DNA of 64,000 nt from Polysphondylium violaceum (GCA_000277445.1 AJWJ01000025.1:1-64000), one strand, 5' to 3'. Counted from the first letter of the stretch, positions 37,901 to 49,913 are shown. Notes: a model not told the origin generated them from the sequence alone. Program-made: numbers and translations.

Positions 37901-40807
37901 AGTTTGTGAGTGACTAGTTACCTTTGGTGCAATGTAAGCTATAGTCTTGCTATTCGATGATCTTGTATCTGTCTTTACAGAGATAGATTTGCCAACACCT
38001 GTACCAGCAGGTACAGAGAATACCAACAAGGAACTACTTTGATATCCATTATTACTATATGTGACACCATTAAAGATTACAGAGAGGGTAGTAGGTGTAC
38101 CCATGGCTGTAGTCTCAAAGAATTTACCTTTAATACTGACTGCACCGCCAGAGGTAGCAACAGATGTTGGATCTACAGAGACTACAAAGGGGGTCAACAA
38201 AAAGTTGTATGAAGGATTAACATATGCACCAGTAGTTGTAATAGCCCCACTTGAAATAGTTGCTGGAAGAGCAGTGCAAGTGACTTTGATCATAGTACTC
38301 TTGCAGTATGATGTGATCTCAGAAGCACCGATAAAGAGCTTTAATTGATAAAGATCTGTACCAAAGTTGGTACCAGTAATTTCAATACCATCAGAAATTT
38401 GAACTGCACTAGATATGGTTGGTGAGTTGTAAATCAAAAGAATATTATTATTGGATACTAATGTATCAACGGTAACGGTAACAGCATGAGAGGCTTGACC
38501 TTGGGGTACAGAGCAAGTGAATTGTGTATGAGCAGTAGTTAAAACTACACCAGTACATGCAAAGGAACCAACGCTAACTGTTATTTTTGTTGCATCCGCA
38601 CCAAAATTATCACCATCAATGGTTACTGTGCCACCAGCTGGACTAACAGAAGATACAGTGGTAACAGAAGGCTTAATATAGGAAAAGGTAAATGGGGCCG
38701 ATGTTTTTCCTCCAACCTTTACTGTAGTTGAACGAACACCAGTGCCGACCGGCATTGTGCATTTCAAGACTTTGTGAGCAGTGACAAGAGTGGGTGCCAA
38801 GCAAGGGGTAGATCCAAAGGTGAGCGTATTTTTAGTGATATCATTAAAGAAACTGGTGCCTGTGATAGTTACATCACCACCACGAGTAGAGATACTGGGA
38901 ATTGATGAAATAACAGGTGGATTATAATCGATAAACTGTGTGTTTGGGGCAGTAGGCTTGCCGTCCACTGTGACCGAGATTTGATAAGGACCATCGTAAC
39001 CAATTGGAATATTTACATCCAACTCACTATTAATAAAATCCCTAACAAAAGAAACACTGGCAGATCTAAACAATACACTGAGCACTGAAAACACAGTGCC
39101 ATAATTGTCTATTTGAATGCCTATAGATCCACCACTAGTATCAATACCGTGGGTTTTGTTTGTTGTAAAGGCAGGGTCCTCACCTCCATATTCGGCAAAG
39201 GTTCCAGATGCAGCAGTTGGCAATACACCTTGCAACACACCTGTATATAAATTTACAACAAAACGTGTGTCTGCAGTCCAGGTAGTCTGGTCGCCAGCAA
39301 TTGAGGTATATTGCAAAGCAGCTTGAGTTCCTGCCTTGGGTCCAGCAAGATAAAAGAATTTCTTTGATGTTGGGTTATATGTTACACCCAACCATACATT
39401 CCACAAATTACCTGCAAAAGGAATTGGTAAAGTATTATTAAGAAAAGTCCATAAATCGGGACTATCAAGAACTGCAAGATGGGCATTGATTCCATCGACA
39501 CGTAGATTCTTTACATATCCATCGGTACTGGTAGCCCAATTGGCATTAGTTAAAAATCCACTGTAATATAATTTATTTTTTGGTGAAACTAAACAAACAA
39601 ATATATGTTAATGGTTTGATTGATAAAGATACTTGGTACTGTACTTACATATAGCAGCTTTATAAGTAATATGTTTTAAAGAATTTACTGTAACAGATAT
39701 TGGAAGTAATTTTTCTGTAAGGTCAGCAGGAAGTTTACAACTAATAGATACATGTGGTGATAAAATAGTAACAGATCCACAAACAACAGTTTGAGAAGTA
39801 CCTACTAAAACACTAATAGCACTTGCTACAGTACCAAAATTATTTCCTGCCAATGTTATACTCTCATCCTTCTTAAAAAATGGGTTTACAGATTGAATAA
39901 AAGGTACTATTATTATAATGTTAATATAAATAGGAAATTCATTGAATTAAATCTTTGGAACAACTTACATTCATATTGCCATAATAGAGTATGATTTTTT
40001 TTTGCAGAGTCGATGATTAAAACAGAGTATCTTCCTGTTCCGACTGGCATGAGACAAGATACCGATGTTGAATTTATAACTTGAATTGAGCCACATTGAA
40101 AAGTATTGGTTGGAGTTACTCTGTTGGTGAGAGTGATTGTGAGGGAAGATACAATATAACCAGTCAATTTAGTAATAATGACTCTACCACCGGTGGTGGT
40201 GATGGTTGGCATAACAGGATCATCCAATCCACCATACTCACAAATATAAGCTGAAATATTAGATGTAGTGGCAATATTATTCCAATATGGCGCAGCTGCA
40301 TTTCCTGATGTATGAACCCAATGTTCATTTGGAATTAAATTTGGCTCAATGCCTCCAAAAAACGAGAAACTGTAGCTTTTATCAAAGAAAAGATTGTACA
40401 TGGGTTGACCTTTTTCTGGTCCACTAGAGTATGTCCAAAAACCTGTTTTTACGGCATCTGAACCCGAGATCCAAGCTGTAGCTATAGTAGTTCTTTTTTT
40501 AAAAATAAATAAATACATATACCATGAAGTGTATTTCTCTATATACTTACACTCCATTAGCTTGCGTGAATGCCCATTCTTCTTCAAATGAAAATGTAGC
40601 TAAATAACCTTTCAAGCCATTATATGTCTTTTGCTCACAAAATAAAGTGGCATTAATACCACTGACCCTCTCTTCTATTCTTTCATACCAATGTTGATTT
40701 AAAGGAAATTGTTTAAGAGTGTATACGGCATTAACATTGCAGAATAAAAATACCGAGGAAAATAATAGTACAAAAAGTGTAAAATAGTAATTATTTGTCG
40801 CTGCCAT
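34955..40807 (-). CDS. IPT/TIG-repeat transmembrane protein with C-type-lectin-like regions
   Basis: A cell-surface receptor-like protein of about 1890 residues. Minus-strand exons: 40807-40551, 40492-39969, 39907-39649 and 39588-34955. Order: signal peptide 1-27; C-type-lectin-like region about 28-165 (GYLATFSFEEEWAF, WISGSDA, ending YICEYGG); IPT/TIG domains in exons 2-3; a second lectin-like region about 348-470 (NAHLAVLDSPDLWTFLNN to FAEYGGEDP); many IPT repeats to about 1560 (TGTSFFNDITKN, DGDNFGADATKI, SGTNFASTGL); an EGF-like module (CPGIPECSANGDCDTHTGVC); a membrane span 38 residues from the end; a short basic cytoplasmic tail. IPT repeats plus a single span recall dictyostelid Tgr-type adhesion/allorecognition proteins. 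The exon 2-3 junction is out by one base: a run of five T at the start of exon 3 would have to be four, or splicing is non-canonical. Otherwise the gene is intact. Confidence 0.85.
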
Positions 40808-41696
40808 GATTGGTAAGCGTCGTACACACAGATTTAAGTGAGTATCTGTGCCTGTTTGTGTTTGTAATAATTATTATGTGTAATGATATGAGGGGTTGAT
40901 TTAGTTTCAAAATTCTATAATTGGGATCTGTTGGGAACACTCAAGACCTTCCTGCACAAAAATAATCAACCACAAGTGATATTCCTAAAGATCTTTGAAA
41001 AAAAAAAAAGAAAAAGAATACAAAAAAAAAAATCTTAATCTTTCGAATTGAGTGCCCTCAATCGGTTCCCACCTTCACTTTATGCTCTCTAAAATCACTT
41101 GGAAAAAAATTATTTTTTATCAAAAAAAATAAAATAAAATAATTTGAAAATATCTATCTTTTTTTAGGATCCTTAAAAACTATGGGCTTAAAACGTGTTT
41201 TTACTGGTAAAAAAATCGTAAAATTTTTTCTCAAAACCGATTTCAAAAACAACAAGTAGAATCTTAGTGTGACAACATACAAAACTCGATTTATATCATT
41301 CCTCCACAATGAATCTAGATGGGCACCCATTTTATATTCTGATATATTATTACATTTTTATTGGTGATGTTTGACATGATAAGATATCAATGCGCAAGTG
41401 TTTTGACACTTTTGTTGCTCCTTCTTTGATGAAGAGGTTCTGCATTCTAATACAAAAAACTCATGCAAAAGTCACATATTTTTTCAATGAACAAATATTA
41501 AAAAAGAGCATGAATTGAAGAAGCAGAACCTCTTTTTATTATTTCTATTATATGTGTATAAAAACACCTTGTGAATTCCCCGCTCAAATTTTTTAAAAAA
41601 ATTGCGCCTTTTTTTAAAACTGTCTTGAAAAATTTATATTTGGTAAATAATTTAATTTTATGTGTTTGAATTAATAAAGTGCACTGAACACTGAAG
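40808..41696. other. divergent region with inverted repeats
   Basis: 889 bases between two divergent genes. A 6-bp hairpin AAGTGT-TTTG-ACACTT sits at 41396-41411 and a perfect 12-bp inverted repeat AAGAGGTTCTGC / GCAGAACCTCTT at 41432-41443 and 41523-41534. A GCGCC plus T-run element lies at about 41605. No coding frame is credible. Confidence 0.5.
41432..41534. repeat. 12-bp inverted repeat with 79-base spacer
   Basis: AAGAGGTTCTGC at 41432 and its exact reverse complement at 41523 could pair into a stem. The loop contains loosely complementary CTCATGC and GCATGA pieces, which would extend a folded structure. It could be a structured RNA, a protein-binding palindrome or chance. Confidence 0.45.
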
Positions 41697-41765
41697 ATGG
41701 ATGACTTTAAACCGTTTTCAACCCGAAAGAGAGTACAAACTCGTTTGATTGCTCCAGTTGACAAC

Positions 41766-41833
<68 letters not shown>

Positions 41834-43110
41834 GAGTGATAGCAACAACAACAATATTGATAATAATATGCAAAATATAAATAATATTATTAATGTCGAT
41901 CAAGATAATATATTGGCCTTGGAGCAAAGTATATTGCCCTCTTCAGAAACAATATTTGTCAATAATGAGTTTATTCCAAACTCGAGTTTATTTGGTCAAA
42001 ATCATGAAATTGATTTAACACATGTTGATCAAATTTTGATTCAACTTCAATCTGAAATACAGAATCAACAAGTACAAGAGCAACAACAACAACAACAGGC
42101 AAATAATAGTGTTGGAACACCAAAGATTGTAAAGATGTTGGAGATTATGGAGCCTGAGATACAGAGATCTGCTTCCAATACTGATGAAGTTGTCAATCTT
42201 TTATCAAAGCTAGATGTTAGTATTGTGGATACCAACAGTCAAGGAGAGGATGTGGATGGCGACGATGATAAGGAATCAAACTTTATTGATGATGGCGAGA
42301 TTGTAAATACAAAGAATATAATTATACTCGATGAAGAAGATGAGGATGATGAAGATGACGATGGACAAGGTAACGGAAATCCAGAGGCAGAGGTGGCGGT
42401 GGCCAAAGGTGATGCCGATGGAGACAATGACAAGGATAATGAAGATCCCGACCCTATTGAATTTGATCAAGAGGATCTTGTGGTGGGCGAGAAACACTTG
42501 GTCATTCATGAAAAAGTCAAAGAGAGAAACAATCGTCAACGTCTACTTCGAGAAATTAAACTTAATGAAATGTTTGATCAAATCACAAATGGCGAGCCTG
42601 CACCATACATCACTCCAACAAAGTTTACAAAGAGAAGAAAGAAGAAGGACGAAGAGGACCAAGAGGATGAGCAAGATATTTTGGGATACAATAACAATAA
42701 TAATAGTAACAGTAGTAGACCATACTCTAGTTGCTCTTTACCTGATATCAACAGTATTAATCATTTACTCGTATCTCAACCGTCATATAATAATCAGCCT
42801 GCATCATATAGTCAAAGACATATTAGTGTTCCATTACCACCACCAATACAACAACAACAACCATCTGCTCCACCTATTACACCTACAAAGTTCTTTTTAA
42901 ACCCATCAATCTTTAATAGTACACCTCCACGTTCAGATACCAACAACTCATTCAAAAGAAAAGATCATCCAGAGCCATCACCTATCATGTCTAGAACATC
43001 GTCTACATACACCTCTACTGAATCTAAAACCATTCCTTTTATTTTAGACTCTCCTGTAAAATCAAATCCTATTAAACCACTCACTGCCAACTCTACTGCT
43101 TTTGTTCCTC

Positions 43111-43172
<62 letters not shown>

Positions 43173-44475
43173 CCAAACCCAGTATTCAAAGTACCTTTAC
43201 CACCATCACAACAACAACAACAACATCCCTCTATTGTTCGTTGGAAAAAACTATTTTCATTTAAAACCAGTCTTCACAGAAAGATTAGAGAAGCCATTAC
43301 TGGCGCATCCATTCTATCATCCAAACTACTCATCAACAATGCTGCACATTTAAATGTAGATTACGTAATATTGGCTTCCCTCAGACTCTTCCTCTTGGTC
43401 CCTAGCATCTTAAACTCTACACCCAAAAGTACGTATACATCAATCATGTAATCATCCTAGCAATCATATAACTAACATCCACAAAGATGAAGAGGGTAGA
43501 TTATTTACAGACGAATTAAACAACAATACCTTGATGAGTAAATTAAAAGACGGATTTAAAGTTAAAGATATTATTACTAGCTATAAAGAGATTACAACCG
43601 ATCAATGGTTATCGTCCAAACTACATACACCCAAGGGTCTTTTAGAGGTGGACAAGTTTAATCAAATTTTAGAACTTGTAATCAGTACCATCTCACATGA
43701 TGATTTGCTTTTATCAATTATATCGATCCCAACAACCACTCAATACATGACCATCAATGGATTTACCGTGCAAGCCAGTAATCCTACTCAAGGTTTAGAA
43801 ATTCAAAAACTCTTGGAATCAATGAAAAGAGTGGTGACCACAACCAGACTCAATAATCTTTATAATAGATATCAAAGTAAAGAAATTCAAGCAATTATCA
43901 ACTCCAAAAATGATAATAATATTGTTGCTCCCCCTACCACTACCGTAAATACAACGACAACATCTACAACACCCAATATCTCTAATCATAATAACAATAG
44001 TCCTAGTAATGTCGAGGAGCCTAAAAACAATGGCCAGAGTATTAAACCACCCAATTTTTACCCAAAATCACCAGAAAAAGTCACATCTTCAATATCAAAT
44101 AATAATAGTAACCAAGTCAATGGCTTTAAACCACCTCTACCTGCAAATACCACCCCTACCGCCACGACTACTGCTACTGCAACAATACCTCAACAAGCAC
44201 CTACTATTACAAACAATATAGATCAAATTAAATCACAAATAGAATTGATTTCAGACCCCAAAGAAAAGCTTGACAAACTATATCAAGTCATAGAAGATCA
44301 AAACAAATTCATCAATCAATTGCAAGCCGACAACCAAGTGCTTGTGGCCAACAATGGTACCTTGTTTAACAATCTCCAAGCATATATGAATTGGCAACAC
44401 TCTATTAAATACAAGTACGATGAATTTAATTCCTTTATGACTCACGCAATGTCTACTTTTCAACTTCGTAAATAA
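41697..44475 (+). CDS. poly-Asn/poly-Gln acidic protein, unrecognised
   Basis: Two exons. The preferred model is 41697-43428 and 43487-44475 with a 58-base intron (donor GTACGT, branch-like ATAACTAAC, acceptor ending CAAAG), giving 906 residues. An alternative 28-base removal, 43433-43460, also keeps the frame but is below normal intron length. Features: N-terminal MDDFKPFSTRKRVQTRLIAP, Asn run, Gln stretch, a strongly acidic region (about 180-265, many Asp/Glu), a Lys/Arg cluster (TKRRKKKDEEDQE), a long Gln run near 470, a helical block (WKKLFSFKTSLHRKIREAIT) and a C-terminal coiled-coil-like segment (KLDKLYQVIEDQNKFINQLQ). No enzyme or known domain is visible. The composition suggests a nuclear regulator but that is inference. 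Confidence 0.7.
41762..41832. repeat. (AAT)n microsatellite, coding poly-Asn
   Basis: A nearly pure AAT tract starting after ACAAC. It encodes the N-terminal Asn run of the 41697 protein and creates a poly-Leu/Ile shadow on the minus strand. Confidence 0.9.
43109..43173. repeat. (CAA)n microsatellite, coding poly-Gln
   Basis: A pure CAA tract of about 21 units in the frame of the 41697 protein, giving a poly-Gln run before PNPVFKVPLPPSQ. A shorter CAA tract follows at about 43207-43225. Confidence 0.9.
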
Positions 44476-44599
44476 GCACGCATGTTCACAGGCACAATAT
44501 CGATGTTTCACATTCAAAATTTTTACGCCAAAAAAATATCTGCCCCAAAAGCCCAAAAGTCTTTCTCATGCGTTTAATATACACAAATACAACATAAAC

Positions 44600-45747
44600 A
44601 TGGTAACAACAACAACAACAACAGATACTAATTCTAGTATAGTAGAATCTTTATTAGAATTGGCTGATGCAGAGTGTTTGGAAGATATTGTTAATTTAGA
44701 TTTAAACAACCAACCAAATTGTTCTCAATATGTAAAAATGCAATAAAATATATTTAGTTATCACACATATAATCATAGTTGTATTAATATCAACCAACAA
44801 CCAATTACTACTAGTTTTATCTATTCTCCCAATTGGTCAATTTAAAAAGTTTATTACTAAGTGATAATTTTTTACAAGAGATGCCACCGTTGAGTCTATT
44901 GACTCAATTGGAAGAGCTGTCATGGAGAAATGTACAAGTGATGAATCGGGACAAATCTAATCTTTTAAATCAATTGCAAAAATTAAAAATCAAACATCTA
45001 ATCCTCTTGGATTCTAAAGAGAATGACTTTAAAGATGCATTTATTTTTTCAATTAAAACGTTAGAGACATTGAATTTTAAGAGTAAGTGGAAAAGCACTA
45101 TGTTTAACAATTACATATATTTATAATTTTTAAATCTAGGAGTTACAGATCAAAATAGAAAGGATATTAAAGATAGATTGCTACAACAAAAGGGTATATC
45201 TCCACCCACAACACCAATAAAGAGTAATAATATCTCACCAACAGCAACACCCATCAATACACCATCGCCTACAATTAAAAATAGAGGATTGGCTTTAAAA
45301 CCATCCACTCCCACCACACCATCCTCAATACCTAGAAATCAGGCAACTCTACCAACATCAACAACAAAGAAAACCCCAATATCACCAACTCTAGTCAAAT
45401 ATACTACACCAATCAAATCTACTATTGCTACACCATCTAGACCAACAACAATGAAATCACCTCCACTTAGATCAACCACCACATCACCTACAACTACACC
45501 TAGACCAACAACTACCGCCATAATTACTAAACCATTGGCATCACCAACACCACTCTCATCAAAAGCTCCAATTAAAAAACAAGTAAACTTTGATATGAAC
45601 AAAAATGAACAACAATCACCCACCATCCAACCTCAAGAACAACAACAACAAGATAAAATAATTGGAGCGATTAAATTATTAATAGATACATTAGATGTAA
45701 ATCAATTAAAAGAGATTAATGGTTTTATAAATAAAAAAATGGGTTAA
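44600..45747 (+). CDS. leucine-rich-repeat protein with Pro/Thr/Ser-rich region
   Basis: Exons 44600-44731, 44815-45082 and 45140-45747 join in frame to 335 residues. Residues 1-40 are Thr-rich then LLELADAECLEDIVNLDL. Residues 40-125 form about three leucine-rich repeats (LVNLKSLLLSDNFLQEMPPL, LLTQLEELSWRNVQV, LQKLKIKHLILLDSKEN, FSIKTLETLNFKS), with the short-repeat look of SDS22 or ANP32-like proteins. Residues 145-280 are a Pro/Thr/Ser-rich basic linker, and the end is a Gln run plus a helix (IKLLIDTLDVNQLKEINGFI). The tail composition resembles microtubule-binding linkers, which is only a suggestion. It starts 124 bases after the preceding gene on the same strand and is convergent with the phosphatase gene 51 bases downstream. 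Confidence 0.75.
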
Positions 45748-45798
45748 CGCCTTTATATATAAGGATGAATGATGAATGATTATAATATATAATCAAGC

Positions 45799-47584
45799 CT
45801 AGTCTTGAGTTGGAGATAGAGTAAGGTCTTTTGAAAAAGACAACTTTCTCCAAAATCTTGGACTGTTTAAAAGCTTGGGAGGTGGCTTCTTTGATTTTTG
45901 AGCTTGTATATAATCATCGTGTTTCTTTTGAAGATTTGGAGAATTTACTTTTTCATTGACAAAGTTGTCATACTCTTGTTTGGTGACGATAAGATTATCA
46001 CGGAGTTCTTGTTGTTCTTCAAGTGAAAAACCAATGCATTCCAAATAACGATCCATGCTGCCGTAGGCTTCATCAATCCAAGTCAAAAGACCGGCCATAG
46101 TTTCACGATGTGATCTTACAAACTCTTCTTTACTGAGTCCAACTCTAGTAAAGTATCTTCTAATTTGCTCCATAAATGGGGCGATGTTTAATTCAGATTT
46201 GGCGTAATCCTCAATGATAATGTCTCTTGGTACACCAAGACATGAAAGTAAAATAGCTGTAGTCATACCAGTTCTATCTTTACCAAGTGAACAAAAGTAC
46301 ATGATAGGATAGTTTTCTTTGTTTTTAAAGATTCTCATAATTGTAAGAATCTCTTCTTGAGTATACATAAGTGTAAGTTTATACATTTCTATAATACCAA
46401 GATTATTTAAATGGTCCATCAACATATATGCACCAATATTATCGTTAAAAAGTAAATATCTAGCTGCTGTACATTTTCTATAATAAATGTTAAATGTAAT
46501 GCTATTAATATATAATTGATGGATAATCAATTAATTAAAAAATACTGCTACTACTTACAATTTTGTATTTTCTGGGGCAGAGTGATAAACACCTTCAAGG
46601 AAAAATTTACTATTAATCAATGGTATACAATATCTTTTTCTTAGAGCTCCACTGGAATGAGATCTAAGCTTTGTCAATTCATCTGGTGTTAAATTTCGAT
46701 TATAAATTCTCCAAAGTATACCATTTCTTTGTTCTTCCATTTCCTTTTGTTTACCTTCGGGTGATTGAATAAATATAGCTGGTGGCTGTATATAGTAACC
46801 ATTGTTATTACTATTGCTAGTGTTTAATGTATTACTATGATTATTATTGTTACTATTACTTGTATTTAATGTATTGTTATTGTTACTTGTATTTAATTTA
46901 TTGCTGTTATTGCTTGTATTTAATGTATTGCCGTTGTGTTTGTCGCTATTTGGACTACGACTACCGCTTTTTGGACTAGTTGATGCTTCCTCTTTCTTTA
47001 TACTATATTGAATAAAGTTATCTTCAAACTTTCTAACGGGTGAAATAGTTTTATTCTCCCATGATGTTCTTAAATCGACAAGAGTCTTTACATTTAAAAC
47101 TTCCAAAAGCCAAAACTCATCACTAAATGTTGCATTTGTTGGTGAAGCTGATCTACAAATTACACCCGGTCTTACTACTAATTGACCACTATTAAGAATA
47201 AACAATGGTTAATATATGATTTCTGATTGTCAATCACAATCTATTTGTGTTTACAACAACAACTTACTCTGAACCTCCAATTGGAAAACCACCTAAAGAT
47301 CTAAAATTTGAAACAGACTCTAATTTAATACCTTGAATTTCATGAATTAAAGTAATGGTTACAGTTAAAGGATAGTATAGAAATAGAGTCAGTAAAAGAC
47401 ATATAGATGAAGTTTTAAAATCAAATGATAAACAATAGTATAAAATAGCAAATAATGTGATATTATATGCTCTTGAAAAAAACAAAAACTTATGATGATA
47501 AATACAGTTTCCGTCGTTTAACTTTAATATGGATGGACCTTGAATTTGTTCTTGGTCAATTTCTTCAAAAGTAGGTGTGGACAT
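45799..47584 (-). CDS. membrane-anchored tyrosine phosphatase of the Y_phosphatase3 type
   Basis: Minus-strand exons 47584-47268, 47188-46559 and 46477-45799 join in frame to 541 residues. Residues about 34-80 contain two hydrophobic segments (ITLFAILYYCLSF, TSSICLLLTLFLYYPLTVTI), probably membrane spans. The motif SVSNFRSLGGFPIGG, then VVRPGVICRSASPTNA and VKTLVDLR, is the N-terminal signature of Y_phosphatase3-type enzymes (LipA/MptpB class). The P-loop is CSLGKDRTG with Cys at about 378, and a following helical part ends in a Lys-rich tail. An Asn/Ser/Thr-rich insert (about 180-240) is a dictyostelid addition. The catalytic Cys and Arg are present, so it should be active; members act on phosphotyrosine, phosphoserine or phosphoinositides, and the sequence does not settle which. 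Confidence 0.85.
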
Positions 47585-49119
47585 ATTTAGTTGAGTTTAA
47601 AAGTGTAGTGTTGAATGTTTTAATATTATTTAAATGATAGACCCTCCCAATTGCTATGCTTATAAGTGAGGGTGTGTGTTGTATAATACAAATATAAAAA
47701 GAGTAATTATTATTATCGTTCCCTCTTTTGGAATGTGTATATTATTATTATTATTATTATATTATATTATTATTACTATTCCTATTACAACAATAAGAAA
47801 GATCGATTCCAATAATAATCAGTATATATTATTCTAACAAAGAGAGAATAGTGAGTGAAAGTGGAAAAATGAAAAAGTGTGAGCGTGGTGGAGTGGGTGT
47901 ATGTGGTAAATATCCCGCTCATGCACTACTCAAACAAAAATTAAAAAAAAAAATTCAAAAAAAATAAAAATAAAAAAAAGAACACAAATCCAGAGTGTGG
48001 GGGGTGTGAACTAAAAAGTAATCTGAGCGACGGCTTGCTGGTTGAAAGAGTGAGGAATGTTTGTATGAGGCTATGGTGATTGTATGTCGTGTGTGCTGTT
48101 TTATTTGCTTCTTAGAATGTGGGTGTTTGAGAAAGAGAGACAAAGCAGCAAGGTTGTAAGAATTTGTGTTGGTTGGCTCGACTTGTGTGACACACTGTTG
48201 TTGTAAAACTTTGGTCGAAAAAATAAAATTTAAATTTAAAAAAAAAATTGAAAATAAATAAAAACAAAAAAATTTATCATTTTTCCTGTTTTGGAAGATG
48301 ATAAACTTTCTTTTAATGTTTTTGAGATCCTTTATTTTTGTTGTTTTTATAACAAATTTGCAATTATGATCGAGATTTTTTAAATAATCCTTTGTCTTTT
48401 GTACTAAAGGGAAAGGTATTTTATAGATATCTAGATGAGATTGTATTTTTTTTAATTATTTATTTTTTAATTTGTTGTTTGAGGAGTGAATAGTAAATAT
48501 CCAATAATTCTCCATGCTTTCTTTTAATTTCATTTTTCATATGATATTCACCATTCAAGTATACTCTGTTTAGACAAATTCAGTTTATAAATATTTTAAA
48601 ATATATATTTATAAATTTCATATAATTTTATTTCTCATGTGTTGATTCATATGAAAACTAATTTGGCTTCAATTAATCAAGTAATAGTTGAATGAATAAC
48701 TTCATTATTTGATCGCTGTGATAAAAAAAAAAAAAAAAAAAAAGTAGATTAGGTATGAAAATTTCAGCATAGGAATTAACATAATTTTGTTCATATTTAT
48801 GAATCAATATCGATGGAAATTCTTTCCTATACCTGTGCTATAATGAATTGATCAAATTACCGTGATTGTGCCTTTCGCTCGGCAATTAAACAATTTTTTT
48901 GAATTTTTTTTGAATTTTTTCAATTTTTTTTAATTTAATTGCACAATCCGGGGTGGAGTATAAATAAAAAAAAAAAAAAAAAGTAACTTGGGGATTATCA
49001 CCCCCAGTGTAAAGATAAATACATTATTTATTATCTCTTTTTTATTTTTTCATTTTTTTAACACGCGCACTTCACTTTATTTTGTATCTATCTTTTTCAT
49101 CATCAATATCAATATAAAT
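47585..49119. other. 1.5-kb divergent region upstream of the HPRT gene
   Basis: AT-rich DNA with (TTA/TAT) repeats at about 47735-47770, A- and T-runs (47940-47980, 48723-48743, 48967-48983), and a G-rich patch with GTGTGGTGGAG motifs at about 47875-48080. A possible stem lies at 48864-48948 (listed). Short frames on the minus strand have biased composition and no family match. No gene is supported. Confidence 0.5.
48864..48948. repeat. nested inverted repeat upstream of HPRT
   Basis: GATTGTGC (48864-48871) pairs exactly with GCACAATC (48941-48948), and inside it AATTAAA (48884) can pair with TTTAATT (about 48931). The loop is almost pure T with GAA interruptions. It lies about 170 bases before the HPRT start codon, so it is a candidate promoter or leader structure. 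Confidence 0.4.
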
Positions 49120-49759
49120 ATGTCTACCACAGAGATCCACCCAAATGTCAATAGAGTTATCTTTACCGAAACTCAAATTAAAGAAAAAGTAGCTGAATTA
49201 GCTCAACAAATTACTAGAGTAATTATCTTATTCTTATTATCTCACTATTATGTATACCAATATACTTATTCATTCATTCGTATTCTCTCAGGATTATAAA
49301 GATTCTAAAAACTTGGTATTGATTGGTATCTTGAAAGGATCATTTGTGTTTATGTCAGATTTAGTTCGTGGCATTCATCTCCCAAATACAAATGTTAGTT
49401 TGGAATTCATGTCCATTTCATCCTATGGCGCAGAGACAAGTTCCAGTGGTATTATTCGTATTATTATGGATTTGAGAACCAGTATCGAAGGCAAGGATGT
49501 CTTGATCATTGAAGATATCATTGACTCTGGTTTAACTCTTAAACATCTTATCGAATTGTTACAAAGTCGTAAACCCAAATCATTGGAATCCGCCATCCTC
49601 TTGCGTAAAAAGGAAGGTCTCAAAACAGAGGTGCCCGTTAAATACATCGGTTTTGATATCCCAATGGTATTTATCATTGGTTATGGTTTAGATTTTGCTG
49701 AAAATTATAGAGAACTCCCCTATCTTGGTGAATTAAAAGAAGAATGTTATAAAAAATAA
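49120..49759 (+). CDS. hprT: hypoxanthine(-guanine) phosphoribosyltransferase
   Basis: Purine salvage: converts hypoxanthine (and usually guanine) with PRPP to IMP/GMP in the cytosol. Exons 49120-49218 and 49292-49759 (73-base intron) give 188 residues, the length of the short bacterial and protist HPRT forms. The N-terminal strand MSTTEIHPNVNRVIFTETQI leads to ITRDYKDSKNLVLIGILKGS (PPi loop, LKGS). The PRPP site is VLIIEDIIDSGLTL (about 103-116), the flexible loop SYGAETSSSGI, and the purine-contact end VKYIGFDIP...VIGYGLDFAENYR-like region. All key residues are present. The intron falls between ITR and DYK; reading through it gives a spurious hydrophobic tail. It lies 154 bases before the AP-4 gene. 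Confidence 0.94.
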
Positions 49760-49913
49760 ACACGTTTATTCTCTTCTTTCTTTTCCTTTTTCATTTTCTA
49801 CATATATCTATTTTTCCGACCACCAATTATTTTTTTTTTTTTTTAATTTTAATTTTCAAAAAAAGACGAGTGTATAATAAATAATCACTAAATTTATATC
49901 TCTACAGATAATA

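Noticed and set aside
41498-41927. Poly-Leu and poly-Ile frames on the minus strand
   Set aside because: Antisense to the AAT repeat of the 41697 gene.
49250-49310. HPRT starting at the ATG near 49250
   Set aside because: That frame begins in intron sequence; splicing 49218 to 49292 gives the full conserved N-terminus.
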